Shown here: positions 1 to 6,435 of the stretch, one piece after another | Layout of the letters: each line of letters opens with the position of its first letter | Position numbering within the stretch: position 1 is the stretch's first letter | DNA from: an uncultured Microbacterium sp. | GTDB lineage: Bacteria; Actinomycetota; Actinomycetes; Actinomycetales; Microbacteriaceae | Length of the DNA stretch: 17,503 nt | Reading direction: 5' to 3' | NCBI GenBank assembly: GCA_937926065.1 | Contig: CALANM010000126.1 | Location: 1 to 17,503 of the forward strand | Made by a program: the position numbers and the translations under genes | Notes under the pieces: model-generated | Databases searched by the model: none | Seen by the model: the letters and a program-made list of their open reading frames with translations, nothing else | Told to the model about the DNA's origin: nothing

Positions 1-97
1 TGTGCTCGGTGCCGATGTAGTTGTGGTTGAGCATCTTCGCCTCTTCCTGGGCGAGCACAACCACACGACGGGCACGGTCCGTGAATCTCTCGAACAT
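1..97 (-). CDS. clpC: ATP-dependent Clp protease ATP-binding subunit ClpC, N-terminal fragment
   Basis: Only the first 32 codons are present; the gene runs off the left edge. The translation begins MFERFTDRARRVVVLAQEEA and continues KMLNHNYIGTEH, which is the very conserved start of the ClpC/MecB N-terminal (Clp-N) domain of Gram-positive bacteria. ClpC is a cytoplasmic AAA+ unfoldase that feeds substrates to the ClpP peptidase. The ATG at 97 is preceded by a strong Shine-Dalgarno, GGAGGAG (104-110), with a 6-nt spacer, so the start is secure. The AAA+ domains lie outside the window. A palindromic ClgR-type operator sits about 77 bp upstream of the start (separate entry), which fits clpC as a classical ClgR target in actinobacteria. 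Confidence 0.95.
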   Translation of the reverse strand, partial: MFERFTDRARRVVVLAQEEAKMLNHNYIGTEH

Positions 98-103
98 CGT
101 CCA

Positions 104-110
104 CTCCTCC
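104..110 (-). promoter_or_regulatory. Shine-Dalgarno of clpC
   Basis: GGAGGAG read on the minus strand, 6 nt before the clpC ATG. It fixes the start codon of the partial gene. Confidence 0.8.
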
Positions 111-173
111 ACGCGCCGAGTCTTCTGGCGCTTACGAATGACGATAACCACCGAGAGAAGGCGGTATGCCCGT

Positions 174-190
174 GTTCGCCGTCGGCGCAC
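174..190. promoter_or_regulatory. Probable ClgR operator upstream of clpC
   Basis: An imperfect palindrome, GTTCGCC-GTC-GGCGCAC, lies in the 156-bp gap (98-253) between the lipoprotein stop and the clpC start. It matches the ClgR box as I remember it (GTTCGC, five bases, GCG). The minus strand reads CGCCGACGGCG, which fits CGCYNANRGCG. ClgR is an XRE-family activator of clpC and clpP genes in Streptomyces and Corynebacterium. A possible -10 (TATCGT, minus strand 146-141) lies downstream of the box, so the operator would sit near -35 to -50, the usual place for an activator. The rest of the gap shows no gene. Confidence 0.6.
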
Positions 191-253
191 CGCTTCGCGG
201 CCCGCACTCAGATTCGGTGCCGAAGGCGGATTGCGAGGGTGGATGCCGCGGGG

Positions 254-991
254 TCAGCCGATCGGGATGGAGGCGCCAGGGTCGCGCTCTCCCGGGTCGC
301 CGAGCGTGAGACCCCCGAGCGAGAGCGTGGCCTCGCGCGAGACCTCGCCGTCGACGGTGGCGATCGCCACGCGCGGTGCCATGTCCATCGTGCAGACCTG
401 GTCGGCGGGAGGCGACGCGAACGTCACGGCGATCTCCGTCGGCGATACCACCGTGGTCGACTCCACCGACGGCGCGCACGACGACGACCCCCACGTGAGG
501 ATCGCGATGTGCTCATCGCCAGCCCATCCCGCCGATGGCTGGTACTCGTCGACGGGGCCGGCCGTGTACGGCGCGAGTTCGACGTCGGTGTAGCGGTCGT
601 TCCAGACGACCTGCACGTCGAGACCCTCCGCCGGCTCGACGCCGTCGGGTGTGCCGACCAGCAGGCCACGGGGCACCAGGTCGCCATCGCAGACGTTCTC
701 GGACTGCTCCGCCAGCGTCACGACGAGCACCCCCGCGTCGAGCACGGCATCGTCGAGGCGGGGCGCACAGTCTGGAGTCGAGCTGCCGTAGGTGACGATC
801 GCGATCATCGAGCCGCCGGCGAGCCACGCGGCATCCACCTCGACGTCGGCGCTCCCCTCGGGCACGGTGCCCGCCGCGCCGCCCGGATCCTCTGAGGGGC
901 TCTCCGCAGGCGGTACCGAGGTGGCGCAGCCGCTCAGCGCGCCGAGCGCGAGCACGGCCGCGGCGAGCGCAGGAACAAGACGACGGACCAT
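254..991 (-). CDS. Putative lipoprotein with two internal repeats
   Basis: A 245-residue protein with a basic start (MVRR), a hydrophobic stretch and the lipobox LSGC, predicting lipidation at Cys22 and anchoring on the outer face of the membrane. A Pro/Ser/Glu-rich linker follows (about 25-55). The remainder is an internal duplication: residues about 63-128 (AIVTYGSS...CAP...) align with about 162-228 (AILTWGSS...CAP...). Each copy has a Cys pair, Cys75/Cys101 and Cys172/Cys200, which could form one disulfide per repeat. I do not recognise a named family, and the function is unknown. The ATG at 991 has AAGGGG about 7 nt upstream. It lies downstream of the cls gene on the same strand, separated by 94 bp, so it may or may not be cotranscribed. 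Confidence 0.8.
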   Translation of the reverse strand: MVRRLVPALAAAVLALGALSGCATSVPPAESPSEDPGGAAGTVPEGSADVEVDAAWLAGGSMIAIVTYGSSTPDCAPRLDDAVLDAGVLVVTLAEQSENVCDGDLVPRGLLVGTPDGVEPAEGLDVQVVWNDRYTDVELAPYTAGPVDEYQPSAGWAGDEHIAILTWGSSSCAPSVESTTVVSPTEIAVTFASPPADQVCTMDMAPRVAIATVDGEVSREATLSLGGLTLGDPGERDPGASIPIG

Positions 992-1029
992 CAGCGAACC
1001 CCTTCTGCGACGCGTGTCGCACGGACGAC

Positions 1030-1045
1030 GGATGCCACGGCATCC
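1030..1045. repeat. Perfect inverted repeat GGATGCC-AC-GGCATCC
   Basis: A 16-bp palindrome lies in the 94-bp gap between cls and the lipoprotein gene, formed by head-to-head copies of the heptamer that is over-represented across the window. On the minus strand the transcript of cls could fold it into a short hairpin, but no T-run follows, so I do not call it an intrinsic terminator. Confidence 0.5.
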
Positions 1046-1085
1046 GCTCTCTCAGTGTCTCCCCGACCGGGTTCGTCTCACCGGG

Positions 1086-2555
1086 TCACTGCAGTGCCGA
1101 CGTGAGGCGGGCGAGGTTGTCGAGCACGGTCGACCGCAGTGGCTGCTGCAGCCACTCCTCCAGTGTGAGCTCGCGCGAGTCGGCGCGGTAGCGGTCTTCG
1201 ACGGCGCGCAGCTGGGTGACGAACTCCTCGCCGCGCACCAGCAGCGACATCTCGAGGTTGAGGCCGAACGAGCGCATGTCCATGTTGCTCGATCCGATCA
1301 CGGCGACTTCGTCGTCGACCGACATCGACTTGGAATGCAGGATGTACGGCCGCTTGTACATCCAGATCCGCACGCCGGCCCGCAGCAGCGTCTCGTAGTA
1401 GCTGCGCTGCGCGTGGTAGACCATCGCCTGGTCGCCCTCTTCCGACACGAACAGCTCGACCTCGATGCCGCGCTGACAGGTCGACTGGATCGCCGTGAGG
1501 AGCGCTTCGTCGGGAACGAAGTACGGGCTGACGATGATGATCTTCCGCTTCGCCGCGAACAGCAGGCCCATGAACAGCTTGAGGTTGTTCTGGAACTCGA
1601 AGCCCGGACCCGAAGGCACGATCTGGCAGTCGAGGTCGCCCGAGCCGGCCTGCACGTCGAACAGCTCGATGCCTTGGACGACCTCGTCGGTCTCGCTGTA
1701 CCAGTCGCTCAGGAACACCGCGTTGATCGACGACACGATGGGTCCGTCGATGCGCGCCATGAGGTCGACCCAGTGGAGTCCGCGGCGGAGGTTCTTGCGC
1801 AGGTTGTACGTGGAGTCGGTGATGTTCTGTGACCCCATGAACGCGACGCGGCCGTCGACGACCAGCAGCTTGCGGTGATTGCGCAGGTCAGGGCGCTGGT
1901 ATCTGCCGCGGTGCGGCTGCACGGGGAGCATGAGGTGCCACTCGGCCCCCATCGCGTCGAGACGTCGCAGGGTCTGCTTGTAGAACGGCTTGCTGCGGTT
2001 GGCCCAGTGGTCGAGGAGCACGCGCACCTTCACGCCGCGCGCCGCGACCTCTTCGAGCGCCGAGAAGAAGCCGTCGGTCGCGGCATCCGCCTGCAGGATG
2101 TAGAACTCGACGTGCACGTAGGCCTGAGCCGTGCGGATGGCGTCGGCCATCGCGTCGATGCTCTCCTGATAGTCGTAGATCAACGTGGCGCCGTTGTCGC
2201 CGGCGATCGGGAGGGCGCCGAGGTTGCGGTTGAGCTTCACGAGCGATCGGAACCAGTCGGGCGCGTTCGGTCGCAGCGTGCCGAACTCGAGCCCCTCGCT
2301 CGTGGAGCGGATGTAGTCGTTGATCTGCTGCTGCTTCTTGCGACGCTTGCGCGGCAGGCGCGGGTTGCCGATGAGAAGGAACAGCAGGATGCCGATGATC
2401 GGGATGAAGTAGATCGCGAGCAGCCACGCCATCGCAGCGGTCGGGCGGCGGTTGCGCGGGATGACGATGATCGCGAGCACGCGCACGGTGATGTCGAACA
2501 CGAGGACGATGACGACCCACCAGGTCCACGTCCAGTCGACGGTGATGCTCAGCAA
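1086..2555 (-). CDS. cls: Cardiolipin synthase (phospholipase D family)
   Basis: A 489-residue membrane enzyme predicted to make cardiolipin by transphosphatidylation. Two N-terminal membrane helices (about 12-32 and 42-63) form the usual PLDc_N region and are followed by a basic loop (LPRKRRKK). Two PLD HKD motifs are complete: H227-x-K229-x4-D234 with GSQN after it, and H407-x-K409-x4-D414 with GSSN after it. Length matches bacterial ClsA-type enzymes. The open frame continues upstream to 2798, but that stretch overlaps the 67-residue membrane-protein gene and reads as low-complexity Arg/Ser/Pro. I therefore place the start at the TTG at 2555, which has GGAG 7 nt upstream. A -10-like TACGCT (2590-2585) lies 30 bp upstream, with no clear -35. 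It follows the small membrane-protein gene by 82 bp on the same strand. Confidence 0.9.
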   Translation of the reverse strand: MLSITVDWTWTWWVVIVLVFDITVRVLAIIVIPRNRRPTAAMAWLLAIYFIPIIGILLFLLIGNPRLPRKRRKKQQQINDYIRSTSEGLEFGTLRPNAPDWFRSLVKLNRNLGALPIAGDNGATLIYDYQESIDAMADAIRTAQAYVHVEFYILQADAATDGFFSALEEVAARGVKVRVLLDHWANRSKPFYKQTLRRLDAMGAEWHLMLPVQPHRGRYQRPDLRNHRKLLVVDGRVAFMGSQNITDSTYNLRKNLRRGLHWVDLMARIDGPIVSSINAVFLSDWYSETDEVVQGIELFDVQAGSGDLDCQIVPSGPGFEFQNNLKLFMGLLFAAKRKIIIVSPYFVPDEALLTAIQSTCQRGIEVELFVSEEGDQAMVYHAQRSYYETLLRAGVRIWMYKRPYILHSKSMSVDDEVAVIGSSNMDMRSFGLNLEMSLLVRGEEFVTQLRAVEDRYRADSRELTLEEWLQQPLRSTVLDNLARLTSALQ

Positions 2556-2637
2556 GGGCGCGCTCCAGCGATTGGGATGCGCCCAGCGTAGCGGGCGCCC
2601 CTGACGCCCGCGCGACCGCCGGGCGGAGGCGGCGGCC

Positions 2638-2841
2638 TCAGGTGGTGGTGGGCTTCTCGTCCGCGGCGGGAGCGAGGCCCCGCTTGGCCCGCTCCTCCGC
2701 CTCGATGCGCGAGTAGACCCGGCGCTCGGTGCGGTCCATGCGCAGGATCGAGCGCAGGACGAAGACGAAGAGCCCCAGCACGACAAGGGTCGGCGCAAGC
2801 GACCAGATGACGGCGGCCCAGTAGTCGTTCATGTCCTCCAT
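2638..2841 (-). CDS. Small single-span membrane protein
   Basis: A 67-residue protein: short acidic/aromatic start (MEDMNDYWAAVIW), one hydrophobic helix (about 11-30), then a charged, probably helical cytoplasmic tail (RMDRTERRVYSRIEAEERAKRG in two halves) ending in DEKPTTT. I do not recognise a named domain; proteins of this shape are commonly annotated as hypothetical in actinobacteria. A second in-frame ATG at 2832 would give 64 residues. Shine-Dalgarno-like GGAGGAG is about 12 nt before the first ATG, whereas GGAGG is only 2 nt before the second, so the first is preferred but not certain. It is divergent from the DUF4192 gene and upstream of cls. Confidence 0.7.
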   Translation of the reverse strand: MEDMNDYWAAVIWSLAPTLVVLGLFVFVLRSILRMDRTERRVYSRIEAEERAKRGLAPAADEKPTTT

Positions 2842-2942
2842 CGTACGCGGCGGCTCCTCCCCAGACCCGTGTGCAGACGGAGTCGTTCCGGCCTGCGCCC
2901 CCGCGCCGCGTGCGGACCGCGCCCGTGGTCGATGCTCGACCG

Positions 2943-4106
2943 ATGACCACGACCGTGAAGGCCGCCGACGCGGCAGAATTCCTCGCCCTCGTTCCGCGCA
3001 TGCTGGGCTACACCCCCACCCGCAGCATCGTCATCGTCCCGATGGGCCCGGTCGGCCCTTCGCGGCGGGAGAACGTGGGCCGCCGCAGCCGGAGCATGGG
3101 CGGCATGCGCTTCGACCTGCCGGGCGACGAGTCGTCGGTCGACGGGTTCGCGGCGACCGTCATCGGCATGGTGTGCCGCATCCCGCGGGCAGACAGCCTC
3201 GTGGCCGTGGTCTACAGCGACGAGCCGGTCGCGGCCGCACTGCCGCAGGCGACGCTCGCGGCGGCGATCCGGCGCGCAGCCGACGCCAGCGGCCTCGCTC
3301 TCGTCGACATGCTCGTGATCGGCCCTGACGGCTGGGCGTCGCACGTGCGGCCCGACGCTCCGGCGCGCCCGCTCGACGAGCTGCTGACGTTCGACCATGC
3401 GCTCCCGCCTGCGCCGGCGGGCGACCAGCGGCGCGATGCCGAACTGCCCGAAGCACCCGAAGACGTGCGGCGCGACACCGCCGAGGCGCACCGTTCGCTC
3501 GAGGCGGCGCTGGCGGTCGTCTGCGACGTGACGAGGCCCGACGGGGCGCGCACGGAGCGTGAACGCGTCGACCCGGCCGCGCTCGAGGCCGCCCTCGAGC
3601 TCGACGATCTCCCGGGCCTGTTCGAGCGCGCCCTGCAGTGGGATGCCGACGAGCTCTCGCCCATGCGGTGCGCGATGCTGTCGTGGGTGATGTCGCGGCC
3701 GTCGTTGCGCGACATCGCCCTCGTCCAGTGGGCCACGGACATGGGAGGCGGGCGCCTCGCGATGGAGGCCCAGCTCCGTTGGGAAGACGGCGCGGACTAC
3801 CCGTCCGACCTGGCATCGGTCATGTGGGGAGAGGGCGCGAGTCCCGACCCCGATCGGGTCGAAGCGGCGCTGCGGCTGGCGAGGCGCGTCGCCGGACGCT
3901 CCCTGCCCGAGCATCGCGCGGGCGCGCTCGCGATGTGCGCGTGGCTGTCCTGGGCGCTCGGCCGGTCGACGCACGCCGACGTCTACGCACGCGCCGCCCT
4001 TGCGATCGACGACGCCCACGGGCTGGCCGACATCGTGCGCTCGTTCGTCGTGGCGGCTCATCTCCCCGACTGGGCGTTCGCGCGCGCCGCCGCCGGGGCC
4101 GCCTGA
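2943..4106 (+). CDS. DUF4192 family protein
   Basis: A 387-residue protein. The N-terminus (residues 1-60) carries the DUF4192 hallmark, a hydrophobic FLALVPRMLGYTPTRSIVIVPM stretch (given here as FLALVPRMLGYTP then TRSIVIVPM) followed by GGMRFDLP. The middle and end are Ala/Arg/Leu-rich helices with AGALAMCAWLSWALGRSTHAD, a typical C-terminal segment of this actinobacterial family. It has no signal peptide and is probably cytoplasmic. Function is unknown. The frame is open back to a GTG at 2871, but conservation starts at the ATG at 2943, so I use that; neither start has a good Shine-Dalgarno. Relative to the neighbours' arrangement, the segment between GPVGPSRRENVGRRS and GGMRFDLP looks like a small basic insertion. 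The gene converges on lysS with only 7 bp between the stops. Confidence 0.82.
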   Translation: MTTTVKAADAAEFLALVPRMLGYTPTRSIVIVPMGPVGPSRRENVGRRSRSMGGMRFDLPGDESSVDGFAATVIGMVCRIPRADSLVAVVYSDEPVAAALPQATLAAAIRRAADASGLALVDMLVIGPDGWASHVRPDAPARPLDELLTFDHALPPAPAGDQRRDAELPEAPEDVRRDTAEAHRSLEAALAVVCDVTRPDGARTERERVDPAALEAALELDDLPGLFERALQWDADELSPMRCAMLSWVMSRPSLRDIALVQWATDMGGGRLAMEAQLRWEDGADYPSDLASVMWGEGASPDPDRVEAALRLARRVAGRSLPEHRAGALAMCAWLSWALGRSTHADVYARAALAIDDAHGLADIVRSFVVAAHLPDWAFARAAAGAA

Positions 4107-4113
4107 CGTGCGG

Positions 4114-5637
4114 CTACTTGACCAGCGGGAAGAGGATCGTCTCGCGGATGCCGAGGCCCGTGATCGCCATCATGAGGCGGTCGATGCCCATGCCCATGCC
4201 GCCGGTGGGCGGCATCCCGTGCTCAAGCGCACGCAGGAACTCCTCGTCGACGCGCATCGCCTCGTCGTCGCCGCGCGCCGCGAGTTTGGCCTGCTCCACG
4301 AAGCGCTCGCGCTGGATGACGGGGTCGACCAGCTCGGAGTAGCCGGTGGCGAGCTCGAAGCCGCGCACGTAGAGGTCCCACTTCTCGACGACGCCGGCGA
4401 TCGAGCGGTGCTCGCGCACGAGCGGGCTCGTGTCGACGGGGAAGTCCATGACGAACGTCGGACGCTCCAGACCGCCCTTCACGAAGTGCTCCCAGAGCTC
4501 CTCGACGAGCTTGCCGTGCGTCGCGATCTTCTCAGGCACTTCGACGCCCACTTCGGCGGCGAGCGCCTGCAGCTCCTCGAACGAGGTCTCGGGGGTGATG
4601 GTGCGGCCGGCGGCCTGCGACAGCGAGTCGTACATCGAGATGCGGTCCCACTGTCCGCCGAGGTCGTACTCCGTGCCGTCGGCCCACGTGACCGTCGTGG
4701 ATCCGGCGACCGCGACGGCGGCGTTCTGAATGAGCTCCTGCGTGAGGTCGGCGATGCCGTTGTAGTCGCTGTAGGCCTGGTAGGCCTCGAGCATCGCGAA
4801 CTCGGGACTGTGGGTCGAGTCGGCGCCCTCGTTGCGGAAGTTGCGGTTGATCTCGAAGACGCGGTCGATGCCGCCCACCACGGCGCGCTTGAGGAACAGC
4901 TCCGGCGCGATGCGCAGGTAGAGGTCGGCGTCGAATGCATTCGAGTGCGTCACGAAAGGACGTGCGGCCGCGCCGCCGTGCTGCACCTGGAGCATGGGGG
5001 TCTCGACCTCGAGGAACCCGTGCGCGGCGAACGTGCTGCGCAGGCTCGCGTTGACCTTCGCGCGGGCTACGACCGTCTCACGCGCGAGGTCGCGCACGAT
5101 GAGGTCGAGGAAGCGGGAGCGCACGCGGCTCTCCTCGCTCAGCTCCGTGTAGAGGTTCGGAAGCGGCAGAAGGGCCTTCGAGGCGATGGCCCAGTCGCTC
5201 ACCATGATCGACAGCTCGCCGCGGCGGCTCGAGATGACCTGACCGGTCACCGAGACGTGGTCGCCGAGGTCGACGAGGTCCTTCCAGTCCTGCAGCGACT
5301 CCTCGCCGACTTCCGCGAGCGACACCATCGCCTGGATGCGGCTGCCGTCGCCGGCCTGGAGCGAGGCGAAGCAGAGCTTGCCCGTGTTGCGGCTGAACAC
5401 CACGCGGCCGGCGACCGAGGCGACGACTCCCGTCTCGTCTCCCGCCTGCAGGTCGGCGAACCGCTCACGCAGCGCGGGGATCGTGTCGGTGACGGGAACC
5501 CCGACCGGGTACGCGCCCCCACCGGCGTCGTGACGAGCAGCGATCAGGCGCTCGCGCTTGGCCAGCCGGACCGCCTTCTGCTCGAACACGTCATCGGCGG
5601 CGTCTCCGGGCTCGGCGGGCACGGGCGCATCAGTCAT
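4114..5637 (-). CDS. lysS: Lysyl-tRNA synthetase, class II
   Basis: A 507-residue class II aminoacyl-tRNA synthetase that charges tRNA-Lys. An N-terminal OB-fold anticodon-binding domain spans about 70-155. Motif 1 (GFLEVETP) is at 207-214. Motif 2 runs from about 262 (EINRNFRNEG) through the SPEF/EAYQAY segment. Motif 3 (TGGMGMGIDRL) is at about 478-488. The C-terminus, GLGIRETILFPLVK, is the family ending. Length is normal. The ATG at 5637 has AGGAG about 7 nt upstream. It lies 111 bp downstream of the DUF2520 gene. That gap carries a good -10 (TAGGAT, 5670-5665), so lysS probably has its own promoter in addition to any read-through. In M. tuberculosis panC-panD-coaX lie in this position, and they are absent here. 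Confidence 0.97.
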   Translation of the reverse strand: MTDAPVPAEPGDAADDVFEQKAVRLAKRERLIAARHDAGGGAYPVGVPVTDTIPALRERFADLQAGDETGVVASVAGRVVFSRNTGKLCFASLQAGDGSRIQAMVSLAEVGEESLQDWKDLVDLGDHVSVTGQVISSRRGELSIMVSDWAIASKALLPLPNLYTELSEESRVRSRFLDLIVRDLARETVVARAKVNASLRSTFAAHGFLEVETPMLQVQHGGAAARPFVTHSNAFDADLYLRIAPELFLKRAVVGGIDRVFEINRNFRNEGADSTHSPEFAMLEAYQAYSDYNGIADLTQELIQNAAVAVAGSTTVTWADGTEYDLGGQWDRISMYDSLSQAAGRTITPETSFEELQALAAEVGVEVPEKIATHGKLVEELWEHFVKGGLERPTFVMDFPVDTSPLVREHRSIAGVVEKWDLYVRGFELATGYSELVDPVIQRERFVEQAKLAARGDDEAMRVDEEFLRALEHGMPPTGGMGMGIDRLMMAITGLGIRETILFPLVK

Positions 5638-5664
5638 CTCAGGCTCCTCAGAAGTCGACTTTCC

Positions 5665-5670
5665 ATCCTA
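5665..5670 (-). promoter_or_regulatory. Candidate -10 element of lysS
   Basis: TAGGAT on the minus strand, 27 nt before the lysS ATG, fits the actinobacterial TANNNT -10 consensus. No convincing -35 is seen 16-18 bp upstream (about 5687-5694). The rest of the 111-bp DUF2520-lysS gap has no gene. Confidence 0.45.
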
Positions 5671-5748
5671 TCCGCGCGTCCTGAGCCCCGCCTGCGACGG
5701 GGATGCGGGTCGGCAGCGGTCCCGATGTCGCCTTCGGCCCTGGCGTGG

Positions 5749-6435
5749 TCAGGCCTCCGGCTCGTCGAGGCGCTGCAGCGCGCGGTCGATCGTGGAGTGC
5801 ACAAGGGTCGAGAGATAGCGACCGGGCTCCTCGACGCCGGCGCTCTCCAGCAGCGCCGACGACTGGCGCAGCAGCGACGCCGAGAACTCCGTCGCCGTCG
5901 CGACCGCCTCGCCGTACGCCGCACGCTTCTCGTCGTCGACGACCACGGGCTCGCAGCCGAGCTCCACGGCAAGCGCCTGCCCGATCGGAAGGACTGCGGC
6001 CGGCGCCGTGACCGCCGCATACGCGTCACGCAGCTGGCGGAGGTCGATCGAGGTGCCCGTGAACGCGATCGCCGGATGCACCGCAAGCGGGATCGCCCCG
6101 AGGGCGACGGCGGGGGCCAGCACATCGATCCCATAGCCCGGATCGGTGTGCAGCACGAGCTGACCGACCTGCCACGCGCCCAGTTCCGCGAGGCCCGAGA
6201 CAAGGCCCGGCAGCTCGTCGTGCGGCACCGCGAGCACGACCAGTTCGCTCCGGCGCACGATCTCGTCGGCCGCAAGCGTCGGCACCCCCGGCAGCACCGC
6301 CTCGACACGATCGGGATCAGAGCCCGACGTGACGCCCGTGATCGCATGACCGGCGCCCGCGAGCGCCGCGCCGATGACGGGGCCGACGCGGCCCGCGCCG
6401 ATGATGCCGACGCCCAGACGTCCGCTGCGGATCAC
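5749..6435 (-). CDS. Rossmann-like / DUF2520 domain protein
   Basis: A 228-residue protein. The N-terminus has the dinucleotide-binding fold signature GVGIIGAGRVG, giving GxGxxG at residues 13-18. It is followed by SELVVLAVPHDELPGL and an HPAIAFTG segment, both typical of the Rossmann-like plus DUF2520 pair. The C-terminal half is the helical DUF2520 domain, as in ketopantoate reductase-like and 6-phosphogluconate dehydrogenase-like folds. It is probably an NAD(P)-dependent oxidoreductase of unknown substrate. The GTG at 6435 overlaps the stop of the upstream PH-domain gene (GTGA) and has GGGAG 5 nt before it. The longer frame to 6612 is only a shadow of that gene. Homologues usually sit beside panC in actinobacteria, which suggests a link to pantothenate supply, but panC is not here. 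Confidence 0.85.
   Translation of the reverse strand: MIRSGRLGVGIIGAGRVGPVIGAALAGAGHAITGVTSGSDPDRVEAVLPGVPTLAADEIVRRSELVVLAVPHDELPGLVSGLAELGAWQVGQLVLHTDPGYGIDVLAPAVALGAIPLAVHPAIAFTGTSIDLRQLRDAYAAVTAPAAVLPIGQALAVELGCEPVVVDDEKRAAYGEAVATATEFSASLLRQSSALLESAGVEEPGRYLSTLVHSTIDRALQRLDEPEA

Noticed and set aside
2556..2798. 81-residue N-terminal extension of cardiolipin synthase
   Set aside because: It overlaps the small membrane-protein gene in another frame and is low-complexity Arg/Ser/Pro with no family similarity.
2871..2942. Longer GTG start for the DUF4192 gene
   Set aside because: Family similarity begins after the ATG at 2943, and the extra 24 residues are Pro/Arg-rich with no Shine-Dalgarno at the GTG.
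4185..4205. Short tandem repeat of GCCCAT units near the end of lysS
   Set aside because: It encodes the Gly-Met-Gly-Met-Gly part of class II motif 3 and is explained by the protein.
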